Assembly: GCF_000422505.1 (NCBI RefSeq)
Contig: NZ_KE383867.1
Location: 252,494-316,493, forward strand
Length of the DNA: 64,000 bases
Reading direction: 5' to 3'
Origin: Paenibacillus pinihumi DSM 23905 = JCM 16419
GTDB lineage: Bacteria > Bacillota > Bacilli > Paenibacillales > Paenibacillaceae
The notes beneath the pieces are model-generated. The model searched no databases. It was not told the DNA's origin and saw only the letters and a list, made by a program, of their open reading frames with translations. Position numbers and translations under genes: made by a program. This document shows, piece by piece, positions 1-7,376 of the stretch (positions are counted from its first letter, which is position 1; each line of letters starts with the position of its first letter).

Positions 1-86
1 TGATGCGAGGTTTCTTTGGATTGGAATTGTGATGTGAAAAATTGTGGGCTAAAATGTTCAAAGCTAAATAAGGATGGTGATAATTC

Positions 87-1727
87 TTGGCTGATCTGGA
101 GACGAACATTAAATATCAAGAATATGCCACTCTAGAAGACATGTGCTTTAAGCTTCGGGAAATTGAACATTTCAAGAGCCGGGCGAACAAATGGGATTTA
201 AGGCTTCAGTTTATCGAGTCTCATATGATTTTTGTGGCAGCAAGCGGCCAGGGCTGGCTGACGATTGACGGGCAATTTACGGAACTTCGCCAGGGAAGTG
301 TTTATGTTTTTGCGCCCGGTCAACTCGTCGAAGCAGCCGCACACTCTTTTGATGAACGCGGGTTTTACTATATGCGCTTCGATGTGATGGACGATGACGG
401 ATCATCAATCCATTCGATGCAGATTATTAAGCGGAATAGTCCATTCCCGGCCCAAGGGGAAGTTATTGTTACATCCCCTGTTTCCGTTAATTCGATGTGC
501 GAAACCATTTGTCAATTGTTGCAGGACGAGGATCGTTTAAAACGATTTCGCGGGCAAATTCTTTTTCAAGAAATGCTGTATACCATCCTGCAAGATGCCC
601 GACTCGTACAAGGAAATGACTTGGAAGTGGTGCTGGAATACGTGAAAGGCTACATTGAGCAGCATTATCAGCAGGAACTTTCCATCGATCACCTGGCTAA
701 GGTGGCTGGACTCAGTACACGTCATTTTATGCGTTTATTTAAAAAAAGGTATGGCTGTAGCGCAATTGACTATTTGGCCGTATTCCGTATTAATCAGGCA
801 CAACAGCTTATGAGATCAGGTGGGGAAAATCGTATTCGGGATATTGCAAGGCATGTCGGGTACAATGATGATCTTTACTTTCGACGCAAATTTAAACAAG
901 TATCCGGTTTGCCGCCGGCAACATTTATGAAGAACAGCAGGAAACAAATAGTCGCTTACCATTTCTCCAACATTGGGCAACTGATTGCACTTCAAATTAA
1001 TCCTTTTGCCGCACCAGCCGATCACCCATGGACGGATTACTACAAACGGAAGTATCAGATGGATTCTTTACTGCCGTTAAGCTCAAATGCATTGATAAAG
1101 ATGGAAGAAGTTCAGCTTGCTAAGCCAGATTTTATTATTGGAATTGATATTCATTTGTCTTCCGAGGAGCAGGCCATACTTCGGGAAATTGCACCGGCAT
1201 TTTTCGTGCCCTGGATGAATAACGATTGGCGGATGCATTTGCGCTTGGTTGCGCAGTTCCTGGACCTGTCAGGAGCAGCGGAAGCTTTTCTTGATAAATA
1301 TGATCGTAAAGCCTTATTTGTTAGACAGCAATTGAGGAACACCTTCAAGGATGAGAGTCTTCTTATACTGAGAATTACCGGTGATCATTATCATGTTCTG
1401 GGTAGCCGAAGCTTGGGAGAAGTGTTTTACAATGATCTGGATGTTGTGCTTGCACAAGGTGTCGATCCGACAAGAACGGATCAGCAGGTAACGCCGGAAC
1501 AATTGGCAGATTTTGATGCGGATCGGTTATTGCTGATCGTAGACGAGGATAGCCGGTCACAATTCAGTTGGCGGGCACTCATGAACTCTGGACTATGGAG
1601 GGATCTGAAAGCTGTCAGGAATAGTCGGGTAGATTATCTCCCGTCCTACCCTTGGGTAGAATATACGGCTTTCACTCATGATCTTTTGCTCGATGAAGCG
1701 TTAAAGATTTGGCGGGATCGTGCATAA
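87..1727 (+). CDS. Btr-like AraC regulator fused to a siderophore-binding domain
   Basis: This is a likely iron-siderophore sensing transcription activator. The protein is 546 residues. It has an N-terminal cupin-like AraC sensor (about 20-150), an AraC double helix-turn-helix (about 180-280, with HFMRLFKKRYG and IARHVGYNDDLYFRRKFK), and a C-terminal domain (about 285-545) that resembles periplasmic ferric-siderophore binding proteins, including the phrase KPDFIIGIDIHLS. The same layout is known in Bacillus Btr, which binds bacillibactin and activates its uptake operon. A TTG start is chosen because AGGATGGTGA lies just upstream. The next two genes are a siderophore-binding lipoprotein and an iron reductase, which fits a local regulator. 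The actual ligand is unknown. No clear terminator follows it. Confidence 0.85.
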   Translation: MADLETNIKYQEYATLEDMCFKLREIEHFKSRANKWDLRLQFIESHMIFVAASGQGWLTIDGQFTELRQGSVYVFAPGQLVEAAAHSFDERGFYYMRFDVMDDDGSSIHSMQIIKRNSPFPAQGEVIVTSPVSVNSMCETICQLLQDEDRLKRFRGQILFQEMLYTILQDARLVQGNDLEVVLEYVKGYIEQHYQQELSIDHLAKVAGLSTRHFMRLFKKRYGCSAIDYLAVFRINQAQQLMRSGGENRIRDIARHVGYNDDLYFRRKFKQVSGLPPATFMKNSRKQIVAYHFSNIGQLIALQINPFAAPADHPWTDYYKRKYQMDSLLPLSSNALIKMEEVQLAKPDFIIGIDIHLSSEEQAILREIAPAFFVPWMNNDWRMHLRLVAQFLDLSGAAEAFLDKYDRKALFVRQQLRNTFKDESLLILRITGDHYHVLGSRSLGEVFYNDLDVVLAQGVDPTRTDQQVTPEQLADFDADRLLLIVDEDSRSQFSWRALMNSGLWRDLKAVRNSRVDYLPSYPWVEYTAFTHDLLLDEALKIWRDRA

Positions 1728-1786
1728 AAAAATGGCGTTATCGTCAATATTATACCAATATAAATTAATCTATACTCCTATTATAT

Positions 1787-1805
1787 GATAATGATAATCG
1801 ATGTT
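1787..1805 (+). promoter_or_regulatory. Fur box upstream of the siderophore-binding protein
   Basis: GATAATGATAATCGATGTT matches the 19-bp Fur consensus (GATAATGATAATCATTATC) at 15 of 19 positions, with the first 13 exact. It lies about 50 bp before the next start codon, in an AT-rich stretch suited to a promoter, so iron repression of the downstream pair is inferred. Confidence 0.75.
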
Positions 1806-1853
1806 AACTAGTGATTGTCATAAATAATTCATTTTCAGGAGGATCATCCAAGA

Positions 1854-2831
1854 ATGAAACAACAACATCGTTTTTTAGCTGGACTGGCTATCTTAATACT
1901 AGTCATGTTTAGTACGGCCTGTGGAGCCGATAAGAACGGAACAACTACTGGAAATACTGGAAATGCGAGTGAGGAAGCCGCCGACAACCAGCGTGTAATT
2001 TCAACTGTAAAAGGTGATATTAGTATTCCAATCGAGCCTAAAAGGGTCATTGGGCTTTCTGTTGTCTATCCAGAGTTCTTATATGCACTTGGTATTACAC
2101 CCGTTGCAGTACAAAACTATCACCAGGAATTCCCGGGTTATTTAACAGAACCCTTTAAAAATACAGTGAAGATGGGAATTGCCCAAACCCCTAACTTTGA
2201 AGCTATTCTTGCTTCTGAGCCGGATTTAATAATTGCTCCTGTATGGTGGTCGGATAAAGATTATACTGATCTTTCTAAAATCGCTCCTACTGTGTTATTG
2301 CCGCAGCGAGATGATTGGCGAGATGAGATGCGAGATATTGCCGAGGTTTTAAACAAAGTTGAACAAGCTGAGGCGATTATTCAAGATTTGAAAAAGAAGG
2401 AAGAAGTGGCCAAAGAGAAGCTACGTTCTCTTGTTGGAAACGAGACGGTCATGTATATGATGATCATGGCGAAGGAGATTGTGATTTACGGAGAGAATAT
2501 CGACCGCGGCAGCTTTATTCATCAGCAACTGGGTCTAAAACCGATTAAAGATTTCCCGCAAAGTGAGCGCAGTGTTTCAATTTCATTGGAAAAGATACCT
2601 GAATATAACCCGGACCACATCATTTTGCAGTTAGATAATGACTCCAGCGAAGTACAGAATAGATATGAAGAAATGATGAATAGCTCTTTGTGGAAAAACA
2701 TGACAGCTGTGAAGAAAGATCAGGTGTACATGATGGGGGGCGCTGAATGGTTTAGCCTTGGCATGTCTCCACTGGCCGACATGAATGCGATTGACGATGT
2801 TGTCCGTGCATTTGATAATAAACAAAAATAA
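1854..2831 (+). CDS. Iron-siderophore ABC transporter substrate-binding lipoprotein
   Basis: This membrane-anchored receptor captures ferric siderophores outside the cell for ABC import. A signal peptide ends in a lipobox (FSTAC, Cys about 23). The rest is a class III periplasmic-binding fold of the FecB/FhuD type, 325 residues in total: RVIGLSVVYPEFLYALGITP near the N-terminus, then NFEAILASEPDLIIAP, and NSSLWKNMTAVKKDQVYMM near the C-terminus. An AGGAGG site precedes the ATG. A Fur box lies upstream and an iron reductase gene overlaps its stop (TAATG). No permease or ATPase gene lies beside it, so it must pair with a transporter encoded elsewhere. The siderophore type cannot be told from sequence. 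Confidence 0.88.
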   Translation: MKQQHRFLAGLAILILVMFSTACGADKNGTTTGNTGNASEEAADNQRVISTVKGDISIPIEPKRVIGLSVVYPEFLYALGITPVAVQNYHQEFPGYLTEPFKNTVKMGIAQTPNFEAILASEPDLIIAPVWWSDKDYTDLSKIAPTVLLPQRDDWRDEMRDIAEVLNKVEQAEAIIQDLKKKEEVAKEKLRSLVGNETVMYMMIMAKEIVIYGENIDRGSFIHQQLGLKPIKDFPQSERSVSISLEKIPEYNPDHIILQLDNDSSEVQNRYEEMMNSSLWKNMTAVKKDQVYMMGGAEWFSLGMSPLADMNAIDDVVRAFDNKQK

Positions 2832-3625
2832 TGGGGGACGCAGTGGGCACGTTTGATTTTCCGCAACTGGAAGAAAAATTTTTTCTTACTTTGAATGAAC
2901 CGGAAGAAATTATATTTACCATCCCTGCAAGCGACCTATTAAAAGAAGAAAGCATGAAGCATTTAATCGGTACGTACGGCATGCTTATCCAGGCTAGGGA
3001 ATGTTCCGCAACGGCAGCCTTTTTTATTAGTTGGTATGCGGGAGTATGTGGAGCTTTGCAGCACATGCTGTATAGAGGAGATGAATTGGTGCTGGATTTG
3101 TCCTTGTCCAAATTATCTGTACAGTTATATAATTGTGGCCCTTATCCCCGTTTTTCATTTAAAATCAACGAATTGCAATATCACAAAGCTCCAATACAGA
3201 ATCGTGACGATTGGATTAGGGAATTGCTCGATTCGTTTTATCGGGTGAACATAACCCCTGTAATTCAAAGCTTAGCTGAATCTGTTCAAATGAATGTCAT
3301 TCCATTATGGGGACAAATCGTGAATACAATGTATGCTCAAATCGAAGAAGAATTAGCTGGAGCGTCAGATGAAAAAGTCTGGAAAAGAATCATTTCTCAT
3401 TTTGAGCTGCTCAAACGTGGGGTGATGTCCAGCGCATTCGGACTCCGCAAAAACCCGTTTGATATCAAACGAATTTTCGTTGAACACCCAACGATCCCGG
3501 ATCAAAAAGTGGCAATAAAAACAGCCTGCTGCCTGGCTTGCTGCCTGAATGGAGATTTTGGCTACTGCTACGAATGCCCGAGATTAAAAGAGAAAGACCG
3601 GGCATTCATGAGAGTGAATGGATGA
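2831..3625 (+). CDS. FhuF-like ferric-siderophore reductase, IucA/IucC C-terminal type
   Basis: This 264-residue cytoplasmic protein probably releases iron from imported siderophores by reduction. Its C-terminus carries a cysteine cluster (Cys233, 234, 237, 238, 246, 249; CCLACCLNGDFGYCYECP) like the 2Fe-2S motif of FhuF-type proteins. The usual form is CC-x10-C-x2-C. Here there is an extra CC pair and one residue more between the first pair and the last two cysteines. The ATG overlaps the previous stop by one base, so translation is coupled to the siderophore-binding lipoprotein and both fall under the Fur box. A strong terminator closes the unit. The family assignment rests on the Cys motif, length and neighbours. 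Confidence 0.75.
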   Translation: MGDAVGTFDFPQLEEKFFLTLNEPEEIIFTIPASDLLKEESMKHLIGTYGMLIQARECSATAAFFISWYAGVCGALQHMLYRGDELVLDLSLSKLSVQLYNCGPYPRFSFKINELQYHKAPIQNRDDWIRELLDSFYRVNITPVIQSLAESVQMNVIPLWGQIVNTMYAQIEEELAGASDEKVWKRIISHFELLKRGVMSSAFGLRKNPFDIKRIFVEHPTIPDQKVAIKTACCLACCLNGDFGYCYECPRLKEKDRAFMRVNG

Positions 3626-3628
3626 GGG

Positions 3629-3656
3629 GAAAACCGCCAAAATGGCGGTTTTTTTA
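3629..3656 (+). terminator. Rho-independent terminator after the iron operon
   Basis: An 8-bp stem AACCGCCA/TGGCGGTT (3632-3639 with 3643-3650) with an AAA loop is followed by a run of T. It lies 4 bp after the fhuF-like stop codon. Confidence 0.92.
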
Positions 3657-3679
3657 TTGTGTTTAGATAAATCACCCAA

Positions 3680-3708
3680 TTGACAGACGATGAAATGAAG
3701 AGTATCAT
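3680..3708 (+). promoter_or_regulatory. SigA-type promoter of the DUF6530-MoxR-VWA operon
   Basis: TTGACA (3680-3685), a 17-bp spacer and TATCAT (3703-3708) form a near-consensus promoter. The start of transcription would fall near 3715, about 85 nt before the first gene and just before a block of short tandem repeats. Confidence 0.7.
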
Positions 3709-3717
3709 TAGTTTCAG

Positions 3718-3749
3718 ATTTAGTAATTTAGTAAATTAGTAATTTAGTT
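3718..3749 (+). repeat. Four tandem 8-bp repeats in the 5' leader
   Basis: Four consecutive 8-mers follow the pattern ATTTAGTA: two exact copies, then AATTAGTA and ATTTAGTT. They start a few bases after the predicted transcription start and end 50 bp before the first gene. They could be a regulator site or a slippage-prone tract; nothing in the sequence decides. Confidence 0.8.
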
Positions 3750-3798
3750 AATTCAGATTCGATCCATCATCCGAAAATGTATATTGGAGTGTGTTAAT

Positions 3799-4278
3799 AT
3801 GAAAATTCCAACAACCCTAAAACATAAACCTGTTGTCGTATCGGAAAATTATGAGCAAGTTGACGGGCGTTACGCCCGGAACACAGATGCCAAAGGCCTG
3901 TCCCTCGGGTTAGCCCAGTGGAATGACAGGGGGAAGGTTGAAGTTTCCGCCAAAGTATGGAGATATACCGGTGAGAAATGGTCCAGGCAGTCCGAGGAGC
4001 TTCCTATGCATCGGGTGCTTGACCTTGCCATTCTGATCTGCAGAACCAGCTTGCACTTTGAGGAAGCATACCGCTTCCCGAAAATGTATGACCCGGAAAA
4101 TCCGACAATTGACCGGATCGGGCTGCAAGGGGATGCCATGACAGTATCTATTTGTGACGGCAATCCAATGATTGACACTGATATCAAGATGTTCGCTCAG
4201 GCCCTTAGTGAAGATGGCGAAATGATCGGCGAACGGCTGCGTGTATTATCTGGTTTGTTGAACGAAATGGGGCTTTAA
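3799..4278 (+). CDS. DUF6530-like conserved protein of unknown function
   Basis: This is a 159-residue soluble protein without signal peptide or membrane segment. It resembles, from memory, the conserved Firmicute family DUF6530, for which I know no function. The N-terminal part (VSENYEQVDGRYARNTDAKG, then LSLGLAQWND) is polar. The middle holds RQSEELPMHRVLDLAIL. ATG at 3799 is preferred to the TTG at 3784 because GGAGTG at 3786-3791 would lie inside the longer version and sits 8 bases before this ATG. It is the first gene of an operon with a MoxR-type ATPase 25 bp on and a VWA protein, so it may be a substrate or adaptor of that chaperone pair; that role is inference only. Confidence 0.65.
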   Translation: MKIPTTLKHKPVVVSENYEQVDGRYARNTDAKGLSLGLAQWNDRGKVEVSAKVWRYTGEKWSRQSEELPMHRVLDLAILICRTSLHFEEAYRFPKMYDPENPTIDRIGLQGDAMTVSICDGNPMIDTDIKMFAQALSEDGEMIGERLRVLSGLLNEMGL

Positions 4279-4303
4279 TCTTTTTAAAGAGGTGAATAAA
4301 GAA

Positions 4304-5401
4304 ATGGAACAGGAATATTATGTGTCCCCGGCACGAAAGTTGACGGATGCAGAACAGCAGCTTGTATGGAACAAGCCGCAATCCCACAAAACAAGTGCAG
4401 AAGAACAGCGCATTAGCAAAGAAATCAAGCGCAACTGGAATCGCGGAGAAATGAAAATTGCGAATATTTTGCTGGAGGGCGACGCCGGTTCCGGGAAAAC
4501 ACAGCTTGCAAAAGCATTATCGTACAATCTCGGGCTGCCCTATACAAAAGTGACCTGCTTTGCTGATATGGATAAATCCGATGTGATCGGTGCGATTTTG
4601 CCGATTATCCCCACCGAACAGCTGGAGAAGATGGAGTCTGAGGAGCAGACGGTTCTGCAGGCGCTATATGAGAGTGACGGCTTTCACAGTGCGACCGAAA
4701 TTGTGATGCAGGCTCTGGCTGTCAGCCGGGAGCATGCCACTCATAAGCTGAAGCAGCTGATGAAGAAAGTGGAGCAGAATACGGAAGGGGAATCCGTTGA
4801 ATACCGCTTTTACCCTTCGGAGATTGTCAGAGCTTATCAAAACGGATATTTGCTGGAAATTCAGGAGCCAACCGTTATTCGCGACGCCGCGGTGCTTATG
4901 GCGCTTAATTCAGCGCTGGAGCTGGATGGCAGCATTAACCTGCCAACAGAAATTGTAAGGCGCCATCCTGATTTCGTAGCGGTTATCACGACCAACCGCA
5001 ATTACGCAGGAACAAGACCGCTCAATGAATCGCTGCGGGACAGAGTTCAGCATACGGAGAAGATGGATTTGCCGGCGAAGGAAGTCATGCTGGAGCGGGC
5101 AGCAGCCAAGACTGGATTTGATGATCTTGAGGTGCTGGGTGTGCTGGCGGATGTCATCATACTTCTGGATGAGACTGCGCGTGCCAATGCGATTAAAGGC
5201 GTGGCGGGCATGCGTTCATTTTTCTACTGGGTGGATGCGGTCGCCGGAGGAGCCTCGGCACAAGAATCCCTGTACCACAAAGTGATCTATAAGATTACGA
5301 CGGACCCGGAGGAAATCAAAATTCTGGAGGATGTGCTCAAAAGCAGGGGACTTCAGGAGAGCCTGAATGAGCTCGAGGCCAATCTTAAAAAAAAAGTATA
5401 A
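4304..5401 (+). CDS. MoxR-type AAA+ ATPase
   Basis: This 365-residue ATPase has a Walker A motif at 59-66 (GDAGSGKT) and the sensor-like VAVITTNRNYAG. After it comes SLRDRVQHTEKM, a likely arginine-finger region as in MoxR/RavA/CbbQ proteins. MoxR ATPases act as chaperones with a VWA partner that carries a metal-ion-dependent adhesion site, often to load a cofactor or mature an enzyme complex. The next gene, overlapping by one base (TAATG), encodes such a VWA protein. An insertion of about 75 residues between the Walker A region and the sensor has a winged-helix-like look (SATEIVMQALAVSREHATHK). ATG at 4304 is chosen over GTG at 4292, since the latter lies inside the AAAGAGGTG ribosome site. 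Confidence 0.85.
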   Translation: MEQEYYVSPARKLTDAEQQLVWNKPQSHKTSAEEQRISKEIKRNWNRGEMKIANILLEGDAGSGKTQLAKALSYNLGLPYTKVTCFADMDKSDVIGAILPIIPTEQLEKMESEEQTVLQALYESDGFHSATEIVMQALAVSREHATHKLKQLMKKVEQNTEGESVEYRFYPSEIVRAYQNGYLLEIQEPTVIRDAAVLMALNSALELDGSINLPTEIVRRHPDFVAVITTNRNYAGTRPLNESLRDRVQHTEKMDLPAKEVMLERAAAKTGFDDLEVLGVLADVIILLDETARANAIKGVAGMRSFFYWVDAVAGGASAQESLYHKVIYKITTDPEEIKILEDVLKSRGLQESLNELEANLKKKV

Positions 5402-6507
5402 TGGACCGGGCCGAAATCCGGATCTGGGGCAAGATTGATGATTCGGATTTTGATCCCGTTCCCGAGAAAGATGAGCAAGGCATCGCTTTTAAAAAATCCG
5501 CAGACAGTGAGGACAGCACGTCCAGTGTTGCGGATGAGACTACCGGTATGGAGAGCACAGATACAGGGGAGAACGGTACCCCCGGATATCATCAGGCGAA
5601 TCCGGAACCCATGCCGGATGATGCCAAGGAGCAGGAGCGCAAATTCCGTAAGAAGCTGAACCAGGACACCAGAGAGAGCGTGGCGAATTCCATTCATAGC
5701 AGAGTGAAACTGATTGTTCACCGTCCGGAATATGGTCCCGAACACGAGCAGGAGTATTTGAGTCTGAGCAAGGAGCTTCTGCCTGTCATAAGAGAGATTG
5801 CGAGAAAGACACTCCCGCTGCTGGAGCACGAGGTTTCTGCTGATTTCGCCAGAAACCAGTTTTACGGCAGCAAATTTCAGGCAGACCGTGTAGCGCTTCA
5901 GGATTACAGATATTTTTCCAAAAAGCGTCCGCCGTCAGAGTCTCCTTCGCTTGTGGTCGGCCTGAGAGTCGATGAATCCGCGTCAATGGCTGCTTTCGGA
6001 AGACTGGAAGCAGCGAAGCGTGCGGTGCTTGCCGTTTATGAATTTTGCCAGATGTGCCAAATTCCCGTTCTCATTTATGGAGACACGGCGGATGTGTCCA
6101 GACTGGAGCAGATGTCGATATACGCCTATACGGATTTTGAGAAGACGGATTCGAGTGACCGGTTGCGGCTTATGGGAATAAGGGCCAGAAGCAATAACCG
6201 TGACGGGATGGCGCTGCGTATTATGGGTGAACGGCTTGCTGCTGCACCACAGCAGACAAAATTATTAATCAGCTTAAGTGATGGACAGCCCAAAGCAATG
6301 GCTGATTACACTGGACAATATGCCCGCCGGGATATGCAGCAGACCATAGCCGAGTATGAACGGAAAGGCGTTAAACTTCTCGCAGCGGCAATCGGCCAGG
6401 ACAAGAATGTCATTCATCAAATCTACGGAAGCGAGAGGTTTCTGGATATTACAAACCTTGCGGAGCTGCCTGCCAAGCTGGTGCGGATGATCGCACGTTA
6501 TTTGTAA
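5401..6507 (+). CDS. VWA-domain protein, partner of the MoxR-type ATPase
   Basis: This 368-residue soluble protein has an acidic low-complexity N-terminus (about 20-75), a helical middle, and a C-terminal von Willebrand A domain (about 185-365) of the CobT/NorD-like kind. The metal-binding motif DxSxS is present (Asp191, Ser193, Ser195, in RVDESASM), and Asp294 in SLSDGQPKA matches the later metal ligand. Such proteins join MoxR ATPases in chaperone-like complexes. It starts on the ATG overlapping the ATPase stop, so the two are made in fixed ratio. The client is unknown; no metalloenzyme gene lies beside it. Confidence 0.82.
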   Translation: MDRAEIRIWGKIDDSDFDPVPEKDEQGIAFKKSADSEDSTSSVADETTGMESTDTGENGTPGYHQANPEPMPDDAKEQERKFRKKLNQDTRESVANSIHSRVKLIVHRPEYGPEHEQEYLSLSKELLPVIREIARKTLPLLEHEVSADFARNQFYGSKFQADRVALQDYRYFSKKRPPSESPSLVVGLRVDESASMAAFGRLEAAKRAVLAVYEFCQMCQIPVLIYGDTADVSRLEQMSIYAYTDFEKTDSSDRLRLMGIRARSNNRDGMALRIMGERLAAAPQQTKLLISLSDGQPKAMADYTGQYARRDMQQTIAEYERKGVKLLAAAIGQDKNVIHQIYGSERFLDITNLAELPAKLVRMIARYL

Positions 6508-6546
6508 TGATAACAAAGTTAGATGTGGTAGAGAGGAGAATTTACT

Positions 6547-6906
6547 ATGGATAGAAACAAGCGCAAGGAATTACTGGAAGCATACAAGGAACTAAAAACG
6601 TATATGGGTACCATACAAATTACGAATAAGGCAAACGGCAAAATATTTGTGGAAAGCTATCCGAACCTGAAAAACAAATGGATGACCATTCAAATGTCGC
6701 TTGGCATGGGGCAGTTTCCCAACTTTGAACTCCAGAAGGACTGGAATGAACTCGGGGCAGATGCGTTTGACTATGAGGTCCTGGAACAGAAGGAATCCGA
6801 CAAGGTGGCTGATGTGAAGTGGGAGCTGAAGCAAATGAAAAAAAAGTGGTTTGAAAAATTGCAGCCGTTTGAGGAAAAAGGCTATAACAGGCCGATAACG
6901 AGATAA
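6547..6906 (+). CDS. GIY-YIG-like domain protein, probably catalytically degenerate
   Basis: This 119-residue protein looks like the small GIY-YIG-related family common in Firmicutes. The start of the domain would be MGTIQITNKANGKIFVES, followed by QLQ-type phrase ELQKDWNELGADAFDYEVLE, which is typical of that family. The GIY and YIG triplets themselves are altered (about MGTIQ and KIFVES), so nuclease activity is doubtful. It lies 39 bp after the VWA gene with its own AGAGGAG site and is followed by a terminator, so it is probably the last gene of the MoxR-VWA operon. The assignment is from remembered family features, not a search. Confidence 0.6.
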   Translation: MDRNKRKELLEAYKELKTYMGTIQITNKANGKIFVESYPNLKNKWMTIQMSLGMGQFPNFELQKDWNELGADAFDYEVLEQKESDKVADVKWELKQMKKKWFEKLQPFEEKGYNRPITR

Positions 6907-6931
6907 GGCTTAAAATACGAATGAAATATTT

Positions 6932-6982
6932 AAAAGGCTGTGGCCATTTTATCCAAGAGATAAAAGCGGTCGCAGCTTTTTT
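6932..6982 (+). terminator. Terminator ending the DUF6530-MoxR-VWA operon
   Basis: AAAAGGCTGTGGCC (6932-6945) pairs with GGTCGCAGCTTTTT (6968-6981) over 14 positions, three of them G-U, and a T run follows. The loop is 22 nt. Confidence 0.8.
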
Positions 6983-7376
6983 CTGTCTGGGATCTGTCTA
7001 TATGGAAATTGGTTTAAAGACTTGTCCGAATCTATGAAAAAAGTCCCTTTCGGCAGCAGAATGATTGCTCTATAATCTATTTACAGCAACAAATAAAGCG
7101 CTTACATTTAAAGTAAAAAAGAGATAAGTATTAGTTGAATTTAATACAATAAATACCATATTTAACTTTTTGAGTTGTAATTTTTATGTTTTCTTTCTTC
7201 AAAAGTTCATGTTTACGAATCAGGAAATTAGAATCATAGATAGGCACAAAGTACTGGAAGGAAAAACATGGAATCTGTCGAAATAACATTTATAGTCATA
7301 TGAAGGGTGGTGATAACAACTCAAATGAAGATGCATTACGGTACTTTTTACATCACAGATTGAACAGGGGGTGCAC
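6983..7376. other. AT-rich intergenic region before the KinB-like kinase
   Basis: I see no gene in these 394 bp. The stretch holds a cre-like site at 7093-7106 (ATAAAGCGCTTACA, 12 of 14 positions of TGWAANCGNTNWCA) and a Spo0A-box-like TGTCGAA at 7276-7282. It presumably contains the promoter of the downstream kinase, but no -35/-10 pair stands out. Confidence 0.4.

Noticed and set aside
3718-3749. Tandem repeats as a short CRISPR array.
   Set aside because: The units are 8 bp with no spacers and no cas gene is present.
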